A stretch of DNA of 64,000 bases, taken from the NCBI GenBank assembly GCA_024655945.1, contig JANLFK010000005.1:124317-188316 (forward strand), in the 5' to 3' direction. The stretch is from a candidate division KSB1 bacterium. GTDB lineage: Bacteria; Zhuqueibacterota; Zhuqueibacteria; JANLFK01; Oleimicrobiaceae. A program made the translations under genes and the position numbers. This document shows positions 15,880 through 25,500 of the stretch, in pieces. The notes under the pieces are model-generated. The model made no database searches, was not told the DNA's origin, and saw only the letters and a program-made list of their open reading frames with translations. Numbering within the stretch: the stretch's first letter is position 1; every line of letters begins with the position of its first letter.

Positions 15880-16194
15880 CTATTCCACCACCACTGCGGT
15901 GCCGTACGCGAGAATCTCTGCCGCCGCCGACATGACCAACGAGGTGCTGAACCGAACACCTACCACCGCGTTGGCCCCCAGTGCCTTGGCCTGCTCAATC
16001 ATGCGGTCCACGGCCTGCTCGCGGGCCTCCGACAACAACTTGGTGTAGTCGACGACCTCACCACCCACCACGTTGCGCAGCGCCGCCATAAAGTCGTGGC
16101 CGATGTGGCGGGCGCGAATGGTGTTGCCGCGCACCAATCCCAGGTAACGGACTACCTTCTTGCCAGCAATGCTCTCCGTTGTGGCGACATACAT
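15880..16194 (-). CDS. YbjQ/UPF0145 family heavy-metal-binding-domain protein
   Basis: A 104-residue protein covering the whole YbjQ (UPF0145, DUF74) family: 'MYVATTESIAGKKVVRYLGLVRGNTIRARHIGHDF', then 'GEVVDYTKLLSEAREQAVDRMIEQAKALGANAVVGVRF' and 'EILAYGTAVVVE'. Family members form homopentamers in structures; the biological role is unknown and the 'heavy-metal-binding' label is tentative. It lies 18 bases behind the anti-sigma gene and has its own terminator, so it is the last gene of the sigma/anti-sigma transcript. Confidence 0.9.
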   Translation of the reverse strand: MYVATTESIAGKKVVRYLGLVRGNTIRARHIGHDFMAALRNVVGGEVVDYTKLLSEAREQAVDRMIEQAKALGANAVVGVRFSTSLVMSAAAEILAYGTAVVVE

Positions 16195-16212
16195 ATGTCT
16201 TCCTCCCTCACC

Positions 16213-16656
16213 TTAGCGTACAAAGCGGTAGCGGTCGCGCTTCCAGAAGTACAGTCGCTCGCGAAGCAGCGAGAGCAGAAGCAACACGAACCCCGCGATG
16301 GCGGCCAGGATAGCCACCTTCAGGGATATCGCCAGCGATGGGTCGCGAATCAGACTCTCCACCGCCTTGAATCCCGCGAAGATGAGCAGCGCGGCAGCGC
16401 TCACCGCCAGCAGCACCGCGCCGAGGCGGCGCTCGATGCGGTTGTACACCCGCGACCAGTACTCCTGCCAGATCCTGCTCTCCGGTTCCATAAGCGTCAC
16501 TCCTTCTGTCACCTCTTTCAGTTGCCTGAACCCCTCCAGCTCCTTGGCACAGGCATAGCACCTTGCCAGGTGGCGCTCGAGGTCTCTCTTCTGCGCCTCT
16601 TCGATCTCCCCGTCGAGAAGGGCCATCATCAGCGGCCTGGCCTCCTCACACTTCAT
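16213..16656 (-). CDS. Anti-sigma factor with zinc-finger (zf-HC2) domain
   Basis: A 147-residue membrane protein. The N-terminal zinc-binding anti-sigma domain reads 'MKCEEARPLMMALLDGEI' then H-L-A-R-C-Y-A-C (HxxxCxxC), the ZAS motif. Two membrane helices follow (about residues 83-103 and 113-133). Such proteins hold an ECF sigma factor inactive at the membrane until a signal arrives. It overlaps the sigma gene by 11 bases, the classic paired arrangement. ATG 16656 is preceded by AAGGAGG. Two helices rather than one are seen here, and the C-terminus is a short basic tail, so little is periplasmic. Confidence 0.88.
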   Translation of the reverse strand: MKCEEARPLMMALLDGEIEEAQKRDLERHLARCYACAKELEGFRQLKEVTEGVTLMEPESRIWQEYWSRVYNRIERRLGAVLLAVSAAALLIFAGFKAVESLIRDPSLAISLKVAILAAIAGFVLLLLSLLRERLYFWKRDRYRFVR

Positions 16657-17257
16657 GCAGATCACCTCCTTGCTCCCGCTCCAACAGCGCCCTGAGCGCA
16701 CGCCGCGCGTGGTAACACCGTGACATCACCGTGCCCAGCGGCAAGAAAAGGAGCGCCGCCATCTCCGCGTACGACAGCTGCTGGAAGTGGCGCAAGACGA
16801 TGATCTCGCGGTATTTGTCAGGAAGGCGACCAATTGCTCGCCACACGCGTTGCGCCGTCTCGTTGCGCTCTACGATCACTTCCGGGTCATAGTCCTGTTC
16901 TATGGGCAGGTCTACTGCGTCGTTCTCCGCTTCCTCCAGTGCCTGCAGGCGCTGTGCCCGCCGGGCGCGCAGGTGGTTGAAGCAGAGGTTGCGCAACAGC
17001 TGATAGAACCAGGGCAAAAACGGCCTCTCTGGGTCAAACAGTCCGATGTGCTGGTAAGCCCTGATGAAGGCCTCTTGCGACAAGTCCAGAGCGTCGTCAT
17101 GGCAACGCACCAGGCCCAGGGCCACAGAGTAGGCCAGGCGCTGGTAGCGTTCCACCAGCACCTTGAACGCCCGGGCATCGCCCCGTTGACAGCGCACCAC
17201 CGCCTCATGTTCCAGCCGGCGCGACTCGGATAGAGCTGTGTCCGTGGCCACTTCCAT
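16646..17257 (-). CDS. ECF-type RNA polymerase sigma factor
   Basis: A 203-residue sigma-70 family factor with region 2 ('ARAFKVLVERYQRLAYSVALGLVRCHDDALDLSQEAFIRAYQHIGLF', 'PFLPWFYQLLRNLCFNHLR') and region 4 ('IGRLPDKYREIIVLRHFQQLSYAEMAALLFLPLGTVMSRCYHARRALRALL'), and nothing else, which is the ECF layout. It is encoded just ahead of its likely anti-sigma factor. A TTGCGA-17-TATATT promoter lies at 17305-17333, so basal transcription appears to come from the housekeeping sigma. The regulon is not evident here. Confidence 0.92.
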   Translation of the reverse strand: MEVATDTALSESRRLEHEAVVRCQRGDARAFKVLVERYQRLAYSVALGLVRCHDDALDLSQEAFIRAYQHIGLFDPERPFLPWFYQLLRNLCFNHLRARRAQRLQALEEAENDAVDLPIEQDYDPEVIVERNETAQRVWRAIGRLPDKYREIIVLRHFQQLSYAEMAALLFLPLGTVMSRCYHARRALRALLEREQGGDLHEV

Positions 17258-17304
17258 CGCTCACCAAATATACGCCAGGCACCTGCCATTTATTCAGCCG
17301 GTGC

Positions 17305-17333
17305 AATATACGTCAGTTGCGGGCAAATCGCAA
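17305..17333 (-). promoter_or_regulatory. Promoter of the ECF sigma/anti-sigma operon
   Basis: TTGCGA (17333-17328) and TATATT (17310-17305), 17 bp apart on the minus strand. A second TATATT lies nearer the ATG (about 17265-17270) without a matching -35. This promoter is back to back with the plus-strand promoter at 17353-17381, and only 19 bp separate the two -35 boxes. Confidence 0.65.
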
Positions 17334-17352
17334 GAACGATTTTCCTTTCTTG

Positions 17353-17381
17353 TTGACAAAGCGCTTTTTTCTTCCTATATT
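17353..17381 (+). promoter_or_regulatory. Promoter of the M29 aminopeptidase gene
   Basis: TTGACA (17353-17358), 17-bp spacer, TATATT (17376-17381): a near-perfect promoter 36 bases before ATG 17417. Confidence 0.8.
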
Positions 17382-17416
17382 TCCACCGCCATTTGTGGCT
17401 AGCAAGCGGAGAGTTG

Positions 17417-18535
17417 ATGACCGACCCACGCATCGAGAAGCTGGCACAGATCCTGGTAACCTACTCAACCCGCCTGCGCCGAAGGGATAAGGTGCTCATC
17501 GAAGCCGTAGACGTGCCCGCTGTGGCTGTGGTCGCCATTGCCCGTCGCGCGGCCAAAGCAGGCGCCCAACCATTTATCCCCACCAAACAGAACGCCATTT
17601 TGCGCGAGATGTACGCATTGGCCACCGCGGAGAGCATGCGCCTTATGGGGCAAATGGAGGCGATGCTCATGCGGGAGATGAACGCCTACATCGCCCTGCG
17701 CGGCAGTCACAATGTGGCCGAGCTGTCCGACGTGCCGGCGGAGAAAATGCAGCTGTACCAGGCCCACTGGTGGAAGCCCGTGCATCTGGAGATCCGCGTG
17801 CCGAAGACCAGATGGGTGGTGTTGCGCTGGCCACATCCGGCAATGGCACAACTGGCGCACGTGTCCACAGAGGCATTTACTGAGTTCTTCTTCCGGGTAT
17901 GCACGCTCGACTACCGTCGCCTGTCGCGCGCCATGGAGCCGCTGCGCGAGCGGATGGAACAGACCGACATGGTGGAGATCAAAGGCCCTGGCACAGCACT
18001 CCGCTTTTGCATAAAGGGGATGCCGGCGGTCAAGTGCGACGGCCGGCGCAACCTCCCTGACGGCGAACTATTCACCGCACCGCTGCGCGAGTCCGTGGAG
18101 GGCACCATCCGCTTCACCACGCCGTCCATGCTCCAGGGCACCCTTTTTCAGGACGTGAGGCTCCGCTTCCGCAGGGGCAAAATCGTCCAGGCTACGGCCG
18201 ATAAGCCAGAGCGACTGAACCAGATTCTCGATAGCGACGCGGGTGCGCGCTACCTGGGCGCGTTCTCCTTCGGCCTCAATCCTTACATCACCCGCCCCAT
18301 GCTGGACACCCTCTTTGACGAAACGATCGCCGGCTCCTTCCACCTCACCCCAGGCTCAGCCTACGAAGAGGCAGACAACGGCAACCGTTCGCAGGTGCAT
18401 TGGGACATGGTGATGATGCAAACGCCAGAATGCGGCGGCGGCGAAATCTACTTCGACGGCACGTTGATCCGCAAGGATGGGCTCTTCGTGCCTGCGGACC
18501 TGCAGCCTTTGAACCCGCCACACTTGCGCCGTTAG
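17417..18535 (+). CDS. M29-family (thermophilic) aminopeptidase
   Basis: A 372-residue metallo-aminopeptidase of family M29, which removes N-terminal residues using two metal ions. Visible features are the N-terminal 'IEKLAQILVTYSTRLRRRDKVLIE' domain, then 'RRNLPDGELFTAPLRESVEGTIRF' with the first glutamate ligand, 'FSFGLNPYI', 'GSFHLTPGSAYEEADNGN' and 'QVHWDMVM' with metal-binding histidines, and the closing 'GGEIYFDGTLIRKDGLF'. ATG 17417 is chosen over an open upstream frame because GGAGAG precedes it and the family begins there. It heads a plus-strand run. Confidence 0.9.
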   Translation: MTDPRIEKLAQILVTYSTRLRRRDKVLIEAVDVPAVAVVAIARRAAKAGAQPFIPTKQNAILREMYALATAESMRLMGQMEAMLMREMNAYIALRGSHNVAELSDVPAEKMQLYQAHWWKPVHLEIRVPKTRWVVLRWPHPAMAQLAHVSTEAFTEFFFRVCTLDYRRLSRAMEPLRERMEQTDMVEIKGPGTALRFCIKGMPAVKCDGRRNLPDGELFTAPLRESVEGTIRFTTPSMLQGTLFQDVRLRFRRGKIVQATADKPERLNQILDSDAGARYLGAFSFGLNPYITRPMLDTLFDETIAGSFHLTPGSAYEEADNGNRSQVHWDMVMMQTPECGGGEIYFDGTLIRKDGLFVPADLQPLNPPHLRR

Positions 18536-18557
18536 CCGAACACGTAGCAGACAAGCC

Positions 18558-19502
18558 ATGAGGAGTCGACGCACACAAGCGACGCCACACGGACCCCACA
18601 GGGGTGAGGCATTTCTGGTGGGCATCATTGCTGTGACACTTTGCTCGTTGCCTAGTCCTGCGGCGAGGGACAGTCAAGCCGTGCAGAAGCTCAGAGAGCA
18701 AATCGCAGCGACCGAGCGAAGCTTGGGCGGCACCTTCAGCATCGCCTGGAAGGAGCTGGACGCGGGCGAGACTTTCCTGCACAACGCGCACGTGGTGATG
18801 CACGCCGCCAGCCTCATGAAAGTGCCGGTCATGATCGAGGTCTTTCGTCAGGCGGAGCAAGGACGTTTCCGGCTCGATGACTCCCTCCTCGTGCGCAACC
18901 GCTTTCGCAGCATCGTCGACGGCTCGACCTACTCCTTGCGCGCGGCGGCCGAAAGCGACAGTTCCGTCTATGCATACCTCGGCCGCAAGATGAGCATCCG
19001 CGACTTGGTGTACCACATGATCACGGTCAGCTCCAATCTTGCGGCGAATCTGCTCCTCGAGCTGGTGGGGCCGGACAATGTCACCGCCACGGCAGGCGCC
19101 TTGGGTGCCTCTCACACTTGCGTGCGCCGCGGCCTGGAGGACCTGAAGGCCCATCGGAGGGGGATCAACAACGAGACCTGTGCTTTTGACATGCTCCTGC
19201 TCTTGGAAGCCATCGCTACCGGCAAGGCTGCAAGCAAACCGGCCTGCGCACAGATGATGGACATCATGTTGCAGCAGAAGCTCAGAACCAAGATACCTGC
19301 CCTGTTGCCGGACAGTCTCAAGGTGGCGCACAAGACCGGCTCGATTGCGCGCATTGACCATGACGCCGCCATCGTCGTCGCGCCCAGCGGCAGGCGCTGC
19401 GTGCTGGTAGTTATGAGCAGAGGGATTGCCGACCACAAGCAGGCGGCGCAAGGGATCGCCGCTCTATCCCGCGCCATTTTGCAGACGATGCAGTTCATCT
19501 AA
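18558..19502 (+). CDS. Class A beta-lactamase-fold serine hydrolase
   Basis: A 314-residue exported protein. A basic start and hydrophobic helix (about 18-33) form a signal sequence. The three active-site motifs are present: S85-L-M-K88, S158-S-N160 (in place of SDN) and K259-T-G-S262. The helix corresponding to the omega loop has E194 in 'RGLEDLKAHR' as a candidate for the deacylating glutamate. True class A enzymes hydrolyse beta-lactams; many relatives with variant SDN loops are peptidases or esterases of unknown substrate. It is 22 bases behind the aminopeptidase. Confidence 0.85.
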   Translation: MRSRRTQATPHGPHRGEAFLVGIIAVTLCSLPSPAARDSQAVQKLREQIAATERSLGGTFSIAWKELDAGETFLHNAHVVMHAASLMKVPVMIEVFRQAEQGRFRLDDSLLVRNRFRSIVDGSTYSLRAAAESDSSVYAYLGRKMSIRDLVYHMITVSSNLAANLLLELVGPDNVTATAGALGASHTCVRRGLEDLKAHRRGINNETCAFDMLLLLEAIATGKAASKPACAQMMDIMLQQKLRTKIPALLPDSLKVAHKTGSIARIDHDAAIVVAPSGRRCVLVVMSRGIADHKQAAQGIAALSRAILQTMQFI

Positions 19503-19516
19503 ATGTGGAGGTCTGT

Positions 19517-21067
<1,551 letters not shown>

Positions 21068-21101
21068 AGGTCCTTGGGGAAGCGAAAGTGAGGCTGGGCC
21101 A

Positions 21102-22106
21102 TTGCGTGCACTGGTGATCCACGGGCCAGGACGGGCAAGCGTCGAGCAGGTGGCGCTGCCCGCGCCTGGCCCGCACGACGTGCTCGTTCGTGTCAAGGCG
21201 TGCGGCTTGTGCGGCACGGACGTCCACCTCTACCGGGGCGAGTACCTCGGCTCCTACCCTCTGACGCCAGGCCATGAAGCCAGCGGGGAGGTGGCAGGCA
21301 TTGGCGCCGAGGTCACTGGCTTTGCCCTCGGCGACCGCGTGGCGTTGGAGCCCAACATCTCGTGTGGGAGCTGCCGCTTCTGCCTGACCAACCAGCAGAA
21401 CTTTTGCCAACATTGGTCGGCGGTGGGCGTCACCCGGCCGGGAGCCATGGCCGAGTACGTGGTGGCTCCTGCGGCGAACTGCTTCGCCATCGGTGAGCTG
21501 AGCTATGAGGCGGCTGCCTTCATGGAACCCCTCTCTTGTGTCTTGCATGGCCTGGAACAGGTGGGCGTCGCGCCGGGCGACCGCGTGCTCCTGTTTGGTG
21601 CCGGACCCATTGGGTTGCTCCTGATTCAGGCGCTGCTCAGCCTGGGCGCGAGCGAGGTGACCGTAGTCGAGCGCACACCGCGACGGCGCGAGGTGGCCGC
21701 GCAATTGGGAGCCTCTGCCTTGCCGGCGGTCACCAAGCAACTGGCCGAACGAGCTGCTGCGGACGAATTCGACCTGGTCGTCGAGGCAACCGGTGACCCC
21801 GGCCTGGTGGGCGAGACGCTCCGCCTGGCGCGCAAGGGAGGGCGCGTGCTCCTGTTCGGCGTACCTCCGGCCAGCAGCACGGTGCTCATCGAGCCCTTTC
21901 TGCTTTTCCGCAAAGGGTTGCACGTGGTCGGCTCCTACACTTCGCGCCGCAACTCGATAGCAGCGCTCCGCCTCTTGCAGGCCGGCCGCATTCGCACCCA
22001 GGAACTCGTCACCCATCGCCTCCCCCTGGAAAAGTTCACCGAGGCGGTGACTCTTTTGGACAATCCGGAGCACGTGCTCAAGGTCATGTTTCTGCCCGAA
22101 ACTTGA
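21102..22106 (+). CDS. Zinc-dependent medium-chain alcohol/polyol dehydrogenase
   Basis: A 334-residue MDR enzyme. Catalytic zinc ligands are C37, H58 and E59 ('CGLCGTD', 'GHEASG'). The four structural-zinc cysteines are C88, C91, C94 and C102. The NAD(P) motif is 'LLFGAGPIGLLLIQ'. Sequence style is that of the sorbitol/threonine dehydrogenase group; the substrate is unknown. The start is TTG 21102 with only a weak ribosome site, so coupling to the preceding gene is possible. Confidence 0.88.
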   Translation: MRALVIHGPGRASVEQVALPAPGPHDVLVRVKACGLCGTDVHLYRGEYLGSYPLTPGHEASGEVAGIGAEVTGFALGDRVALEPNISCGSCRFCLTNQQNFCQHWSAVGVTRPGAMAEYVVAPAANCFAIGELSYEAAAFMEPLSCVLHGLEQVGVAPGDRVLLFGAGPIGLLLIQALLSLGASEVTVVERTPRRREVAAQLGASALPAVTKQLAERAAADEFDLVVEATGDPGLVGETLRLARKGGRVLLFGVPPASSTVLIEPFLLFRKGLHVVGSYTSRRNSIAALRLLQAGRIRTQELVTHRLPLEKFTEAVTLLDNPEHVLKVMFLPET

Positions 22107-22151
22107 CCGCCCCTGGACGGCAAGCGCGGGGCTTGACAGGGAGCACGCGAA

Positions 22152-24533
22152 ATGACAGACAGGACTCATGCGATGAACTCGAGCCTACAGAAGCTATCGC
22201 GCGTAGAGGAAATCGCCCTCCGCGAGAGTGGCTATGAGCTGTGCTATCCCCCCACGGAAAAGATCGGCGTCATCGTCGTGCCGAACTTTCCGAGCCTGGG
22301 ACGGGTAGTGGCGCTGCGCTTTTTGGAATGGGTGCAGGCCAACCCAGGTGGCGTCGTGTCGCTGCCCACGGGCAAGACCCCCGAGTACTTCATCAAGCAT
22401 GTGACGCGCTACTTGAGCACCTGGACCCGGCCGGAGACGCAGAAGGAGTTAGAGGCTGGTGGCGTCGACCCCGCCAAGAAGCCGGAAATGGCCAGTCTGC
22501 ACCTTGTGCAAATCGACGAGTTCTACCCCATCAATCCGACGCAGCACAATAGCTTCTTCTACTACGTCAACAGGTTCTACATGGGCCAGTTCGGCTTCGA
22601 TTCGCAGAAGGCGCTGCTCATCAATTGCGCCGCCATCGGCCTGCCCCAGGGCGTCGACCTGGACGACGTGTGGCCAGATGGCCAAGTTGACCTGTCGCTG
22701 CGTTATCGCCACCCGCAGACACACCTGGAGCGTCTGCAGCAGCGGGTGCTCATCGCCGTCGACCAGTGGTGCAGCGAGTACGAGGACCGCATCCGCGCCT
22801 TGGGGGGCATCGGCTTCTTCCTGGGCGGCATTGGTCCGGATGGCCACATCGCCTTCAACGTGCGCGGCTCCGACCACCACAGCACCACACGCCTGACGCC
22901 CACCAACTACGAGACACAAGCAGCAGCGGCCACCGACTTGGGCGGTATCGAGGTGGCGCGCAAGCGCTTGGCGCTGACCATTGGGCTGGCCACCATCACC
23001 CACAATCCTGAGTGCACTGCCATCATCATGGCCGCAGGCGAAGCCAAGGCGCGCGTGGTGCGCGACGCCGTCTGCCAGGAGCCGCACGTGCACTTTCCGG
23101 CCACTGCGCTACACACGCTGCCCAACGCCCGTTTCATCGTCACCCAGGGGGCAGCCTCCCTCCTCCCGGAGCGCACCTTCCAGGCCTTTGTCAAAGCGCC
23201 AGAGGTATCGCCGGAGACAGTGGCGCGCGTGGTCATAGACCTGGCGCTGGCTCGCCGCAAGCGCGTGGCCGATCTGACGCCGGCGGACTTTGCCGCGGAC
23301 CGCTTCGGTGCCGCCTTGCTCAGTCGTTTGGGAAGCACCGCCGAGGCGGTGACCGAGCGCGTCCAGCAGGAGCTGCTGGCCAAGTTGGAAAATGGCCTGA
23401 CCCCGCGCAGCCACACCGTCTTCTTGCACACGGCGCCGCACCACGACGACATCATGCTCGGCTACTTCCCCTTTGTGGTGCGCGCGATCAGGGACGCCTC
23501 CAACTCCCACACCTTCACCTACATGACCTCCGGCTTCACTGCAGTCACCAACTCCTATGCCTTGAGCACGGTGGAAAACCTCCGTGCCTTCCTGCGCAAG
23601 CCCGATTTCCGCGCCCTGGTTGGGCATGGCTACTTCCGCCCCACGGACATTCAGGCGCGCAACCGCGACGTATGGCAGTACTTGGACGGGGTGGCCGCTG
23701 ACCGCCCGGTGATGAAACAGGAGGGTGAAGCGCGCCGCTTTCTGCGCAATATGATCGAGGTTTTCGAGGAGGAGGACCCGGAAAACCTCGAACACCGCCT
23801 CGATGAACTGGCCAACTATTTCCGCACGCAGTACGCCGGCAAGCGCGACCTGCCGTACATTCAGCAACTCAAGGGGATGATTCGCGAGTGGGAAGCAGAC
23901 TGCCTGTGGGGTTACTTGGGATTCGACACCAGCTCGGTGGTGCACCTACGCCTTGGCTTCTACAAGGGGCAGATTTTCACCGAAGAACCGACCTTAGAGC
24001 GCGACGTGCCGCCCATCCTGCGCCTGCTGCATCGGGTCAAGCCGCAGGTAGTGACCGTGGCACTTGACCCGGAGGCCAGTGGACCGGACACGCACTACAA
24101 GGTCCTCCAGGCGGTGGCGGAGGCCTTGCGGCGTTACCAGGCTCAGACCGGCCGCTCGGACATCGAGGTCATCGGCTATCGCAACGTCTGGTACCGTTTC
24201 CACCCGGCGGAGGCGAACGTCTACGTGCCGGTTTCCTTGAACATGTTCGCCTTGCTGCAAAGCGCCTTCAGCAACGCCTTCGTGTCGCAAAAGTCGGCCT
24301 CCTTCCCCAGCCACGAGTACGCCGGCCCCTTCTCCGGCCTGGCGCAGCAGATTCAGGTCGAGCAGTACCAGATGCTCAAGATCTGCCTTGGCCGCCGCTT
24401 CTTCAACGACCATCCCAGCCCGCTGACCCGCGGCACGCGCGGCTTTGTCTTCTTGAAACGGATGACCCTTGAGGAGTTCTACAGCCAGGCGCGCGAGCTC
24501 AAGCGCACCACCGAGGAGGAGATAGCGCCCTGA
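22152..24533 (+). CDS. NagB-type glucosamine-6-phosphate isomerase/deaminase fused to a PIG-L/LmbE deacetylase domain
   Basis: 793 residues in two parts. Residues about 20-345 are a NagB/6-phosphogluconolactonase-fold sugar-phosphate domain: 'LPTGKTPEYF' (71-80), 'LVQIDEFYP' (118-126), 'GGIGPDGHIAFN' (225-236). From about 420 comes a PIG-L/LmbE N-acetylglucosaminyl deacetylase-like domain with the metal motif 'APHHDDIMLG' (428-437). One polypeptide could therefore couple deacetylation of an N-acetylglucosamine derivative with deamination/isomerisation of the glucosamine 6-phosphate formed. Fusions of this kind occur in Bacteroidota, where the second domain is sometimes considered degenerate. 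An inner ATG (residue 8) is an alternative start. Confidence 0.88.
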   Translation: MTDRTHAMNSSLQKLSRVEEIALRESGYELCYPPTEKIGVIVVPNFPSLGRVVALRFLEWVQANPGGVVSLPTGKTPEYFIKHVTRYLSTWTRPETQKELEAGGVDPAKKPEMASLHLVQIDEFYPINPTQHNSFFYYVNRFYMGQFGFDSQKALLINCAAIGLPQGVDLDDVWPDGQVDLSLRYRHPQTHLERLQQRVLIAVDQWCSEYEDRIRALGGIGFFLGGIGPDGHIAFNVRGSDHHSTTRLTPTNYETQAAAATDLGGIEVARKRLALTIGLATITHNPECTAIIMAAGEAKARVVRDAVCQEPHVHFPATALHTLPNARFIVTQGAASLLPERTFQAFVKAPEVSPETVARVVIDLALARRKRVADLTPADFAADRFGAALLSRLGSTAEAVTERVQQELLAKLENGLTPRSHTVFLHTAPHHDDIMLGYFPFVVRAIRDASNSHTFTYMTSGFTAVTNSYALSTVENLRAFLRKPDFRALVGHGYFRPTDIQARNRDVWQYLDGVAADRPVMKQEGEARRFLRNMIEVFEEEDPENLEHRLDELANYFRTQYAGKRDLPYIQQLKGMIREWEADCLWGYLGFDTSSVVHLRLGFYKGQIFTEEPTLERDVPPILRLLHRVKPQVVTVALDPEASGPDTHYKVLQAVAEALRRYQAQTGRSDIEVIGYRNVWYRFHPAEANVYVPVSLNMFALLQSAFSNAFVSQKSASFPSHEYAGPFSGLAQQIQVEQYQMLKICLGRRFFNDHPSPLTRGTRGFVFLKRMTLEEFYSQARELKRTTEEEIAP

Positions 24534-24540
24534 GCGGAGC

Positions 24541-25338
24541 TCACCTGTCCTGCAGCCGTTCGCTGAGCTGCTCCAGGTACACGCCCTCCACCTCTGCAGA
24601 TTCGTGGCGGAGCAGCGCCTGCAGCTCCTCTCGCACCACGTCGCGCTTTGCGTCCAGCTCAGGGTCGTTCAGGGCGGCGCCTTCATAGGCGTCGATGAGC
24701 GCGGTCATAAGGCTCTCCGGGTAGCCGACCGCGCCGTGCTTGCGGTCATTGAGGGTCAAGGCGGCATCCAGGAGGGCGTAGCAGATGCGGCGCGCCTGTT
24801 CCCACTTGCCGGCGGCGCGCAGCATCTGCGCCCGCTGCAGGATGAGCTGCGCCGGCACCATCAGCTCCTGCACCGACCATCCGCCGCCGGCAGGCAGATC
24901 AAAGAGGTCGGCAGTCCAGCGCCCCAACCTCTCTGCTTCGTCGCCTTCTCCGAAAAAGCCCGCCACCTCCGGCACCACTAAGGCGATGTTGGCAATGGTC
25001 TCCACCAGGGCCGCTTTCTCTTCCTTGCGCAGCAGCTTGCGCAATTCCTGCAGGGAGAGGAAGCTGTGCGGCGCATCCACAAAGGCCAAGGCGGCCGCCA
25101 CCTGATGCCGGCACAGACTGCCGCTGACCGGCGAACAGGTGCAGCGGCCGAAGATCTGCTCCCCTTCCACCACCACCTCCACGCGACACAGCCCGTCGGC
25201 CTTGACGGTGGCCGACAGCCCTGTGTCTGTCCTCAGACGCGCCTTCACCCTCCCCCCTAAGAAGTACTTCATGCCCTGCTCGTACTCCTTCGGGTCGGAG
25301 AGCGCCTGGATATCCAAAGGGGTGATCCTGGTCGGCAT
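24541..25338 (-). CDS. SWIM zinc-finger protein
   Basis: A 265-residue protein with one SWIM motif, C-T-C-(x)7-C-R-H, at about residues 66-78, in the usual place after an N-terminal beta-rich stretch ('YEQGMKYFLGGRVKARLRTDTGLSATVKADGLCRVEVVVEG'). The rest is helical, rich in L, A, E and R. SWIM domains bind DNA or protein; bacterial stand-alone SWIM proteins are mostly uncharacterised, and some are linked to SNF2 helicases. None is nearby. It converges on the NagB fusion gene with 7 bases between them. Confidence 0.85.
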   Translation of the reverse strand: MPTRITPLDIQALSDPKEYEQGMKYFLGGRVKARLRTDTGLSATVKADGLCRVEVVVEGEQIFGRCTCSPVSGSLCRHQVAAALAFVDAPHSFLSLQELRKLLRKEEKAALVETIANIALVVPEVAGFFGEGDEAERLGRWTADLFDLPAGGGWSVQELMVPAQLILQRAQMLRAAGKWEQARRICYALLDAALTLNDRKHGAVGYPESLMTALIDAYEGAALNDPELDAKRDVVREELQALLRHESAEVEGVYLEQLSERLQDR

Positions 25339-25374
25339 GGTGGTCGCTCCGTGTTATCACTTTCCTCTGCTGCA

Positions 25375-25402
25375 AATATAGCAACATAACGGACTTTCGC
25401 AA
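25375..25402 (-). promoter_or_regulatory. Promoter of the SWIM-protein gene
   Basis: TTGCGA (25402-25397) and TATATT (25380-25375), 16-bp spacer, about 35 bases upstream of ATG 25338. Confidence 0.55.
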
Positions 25403-25435
25403 GCAAAATCCGCTGCCCAGGCCCGCCCTCAGCAC

Positions 25436-25474
25436 AAAAAAAGAGCCGCCGCGACCTTTCGGCCGCAGCGGCTC
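25436..25474 (-). terminator. Rho-independent terminator of the receptor/PorV/T9SS operon
   Basis: On the minus strand GAGCCGCTGCGGCC pairs with GGTCGCGGCGGCTC around a GAAA tetraloop and is followed directly by T7. It lies 26 bases past the stop at 25501 and is the only hairpin of this operon that carries a U-tract. Confidence 0.92.
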
Positions 25475-25500
25475 CGCTTGCCGCCTCCGCTAGCGACGAC

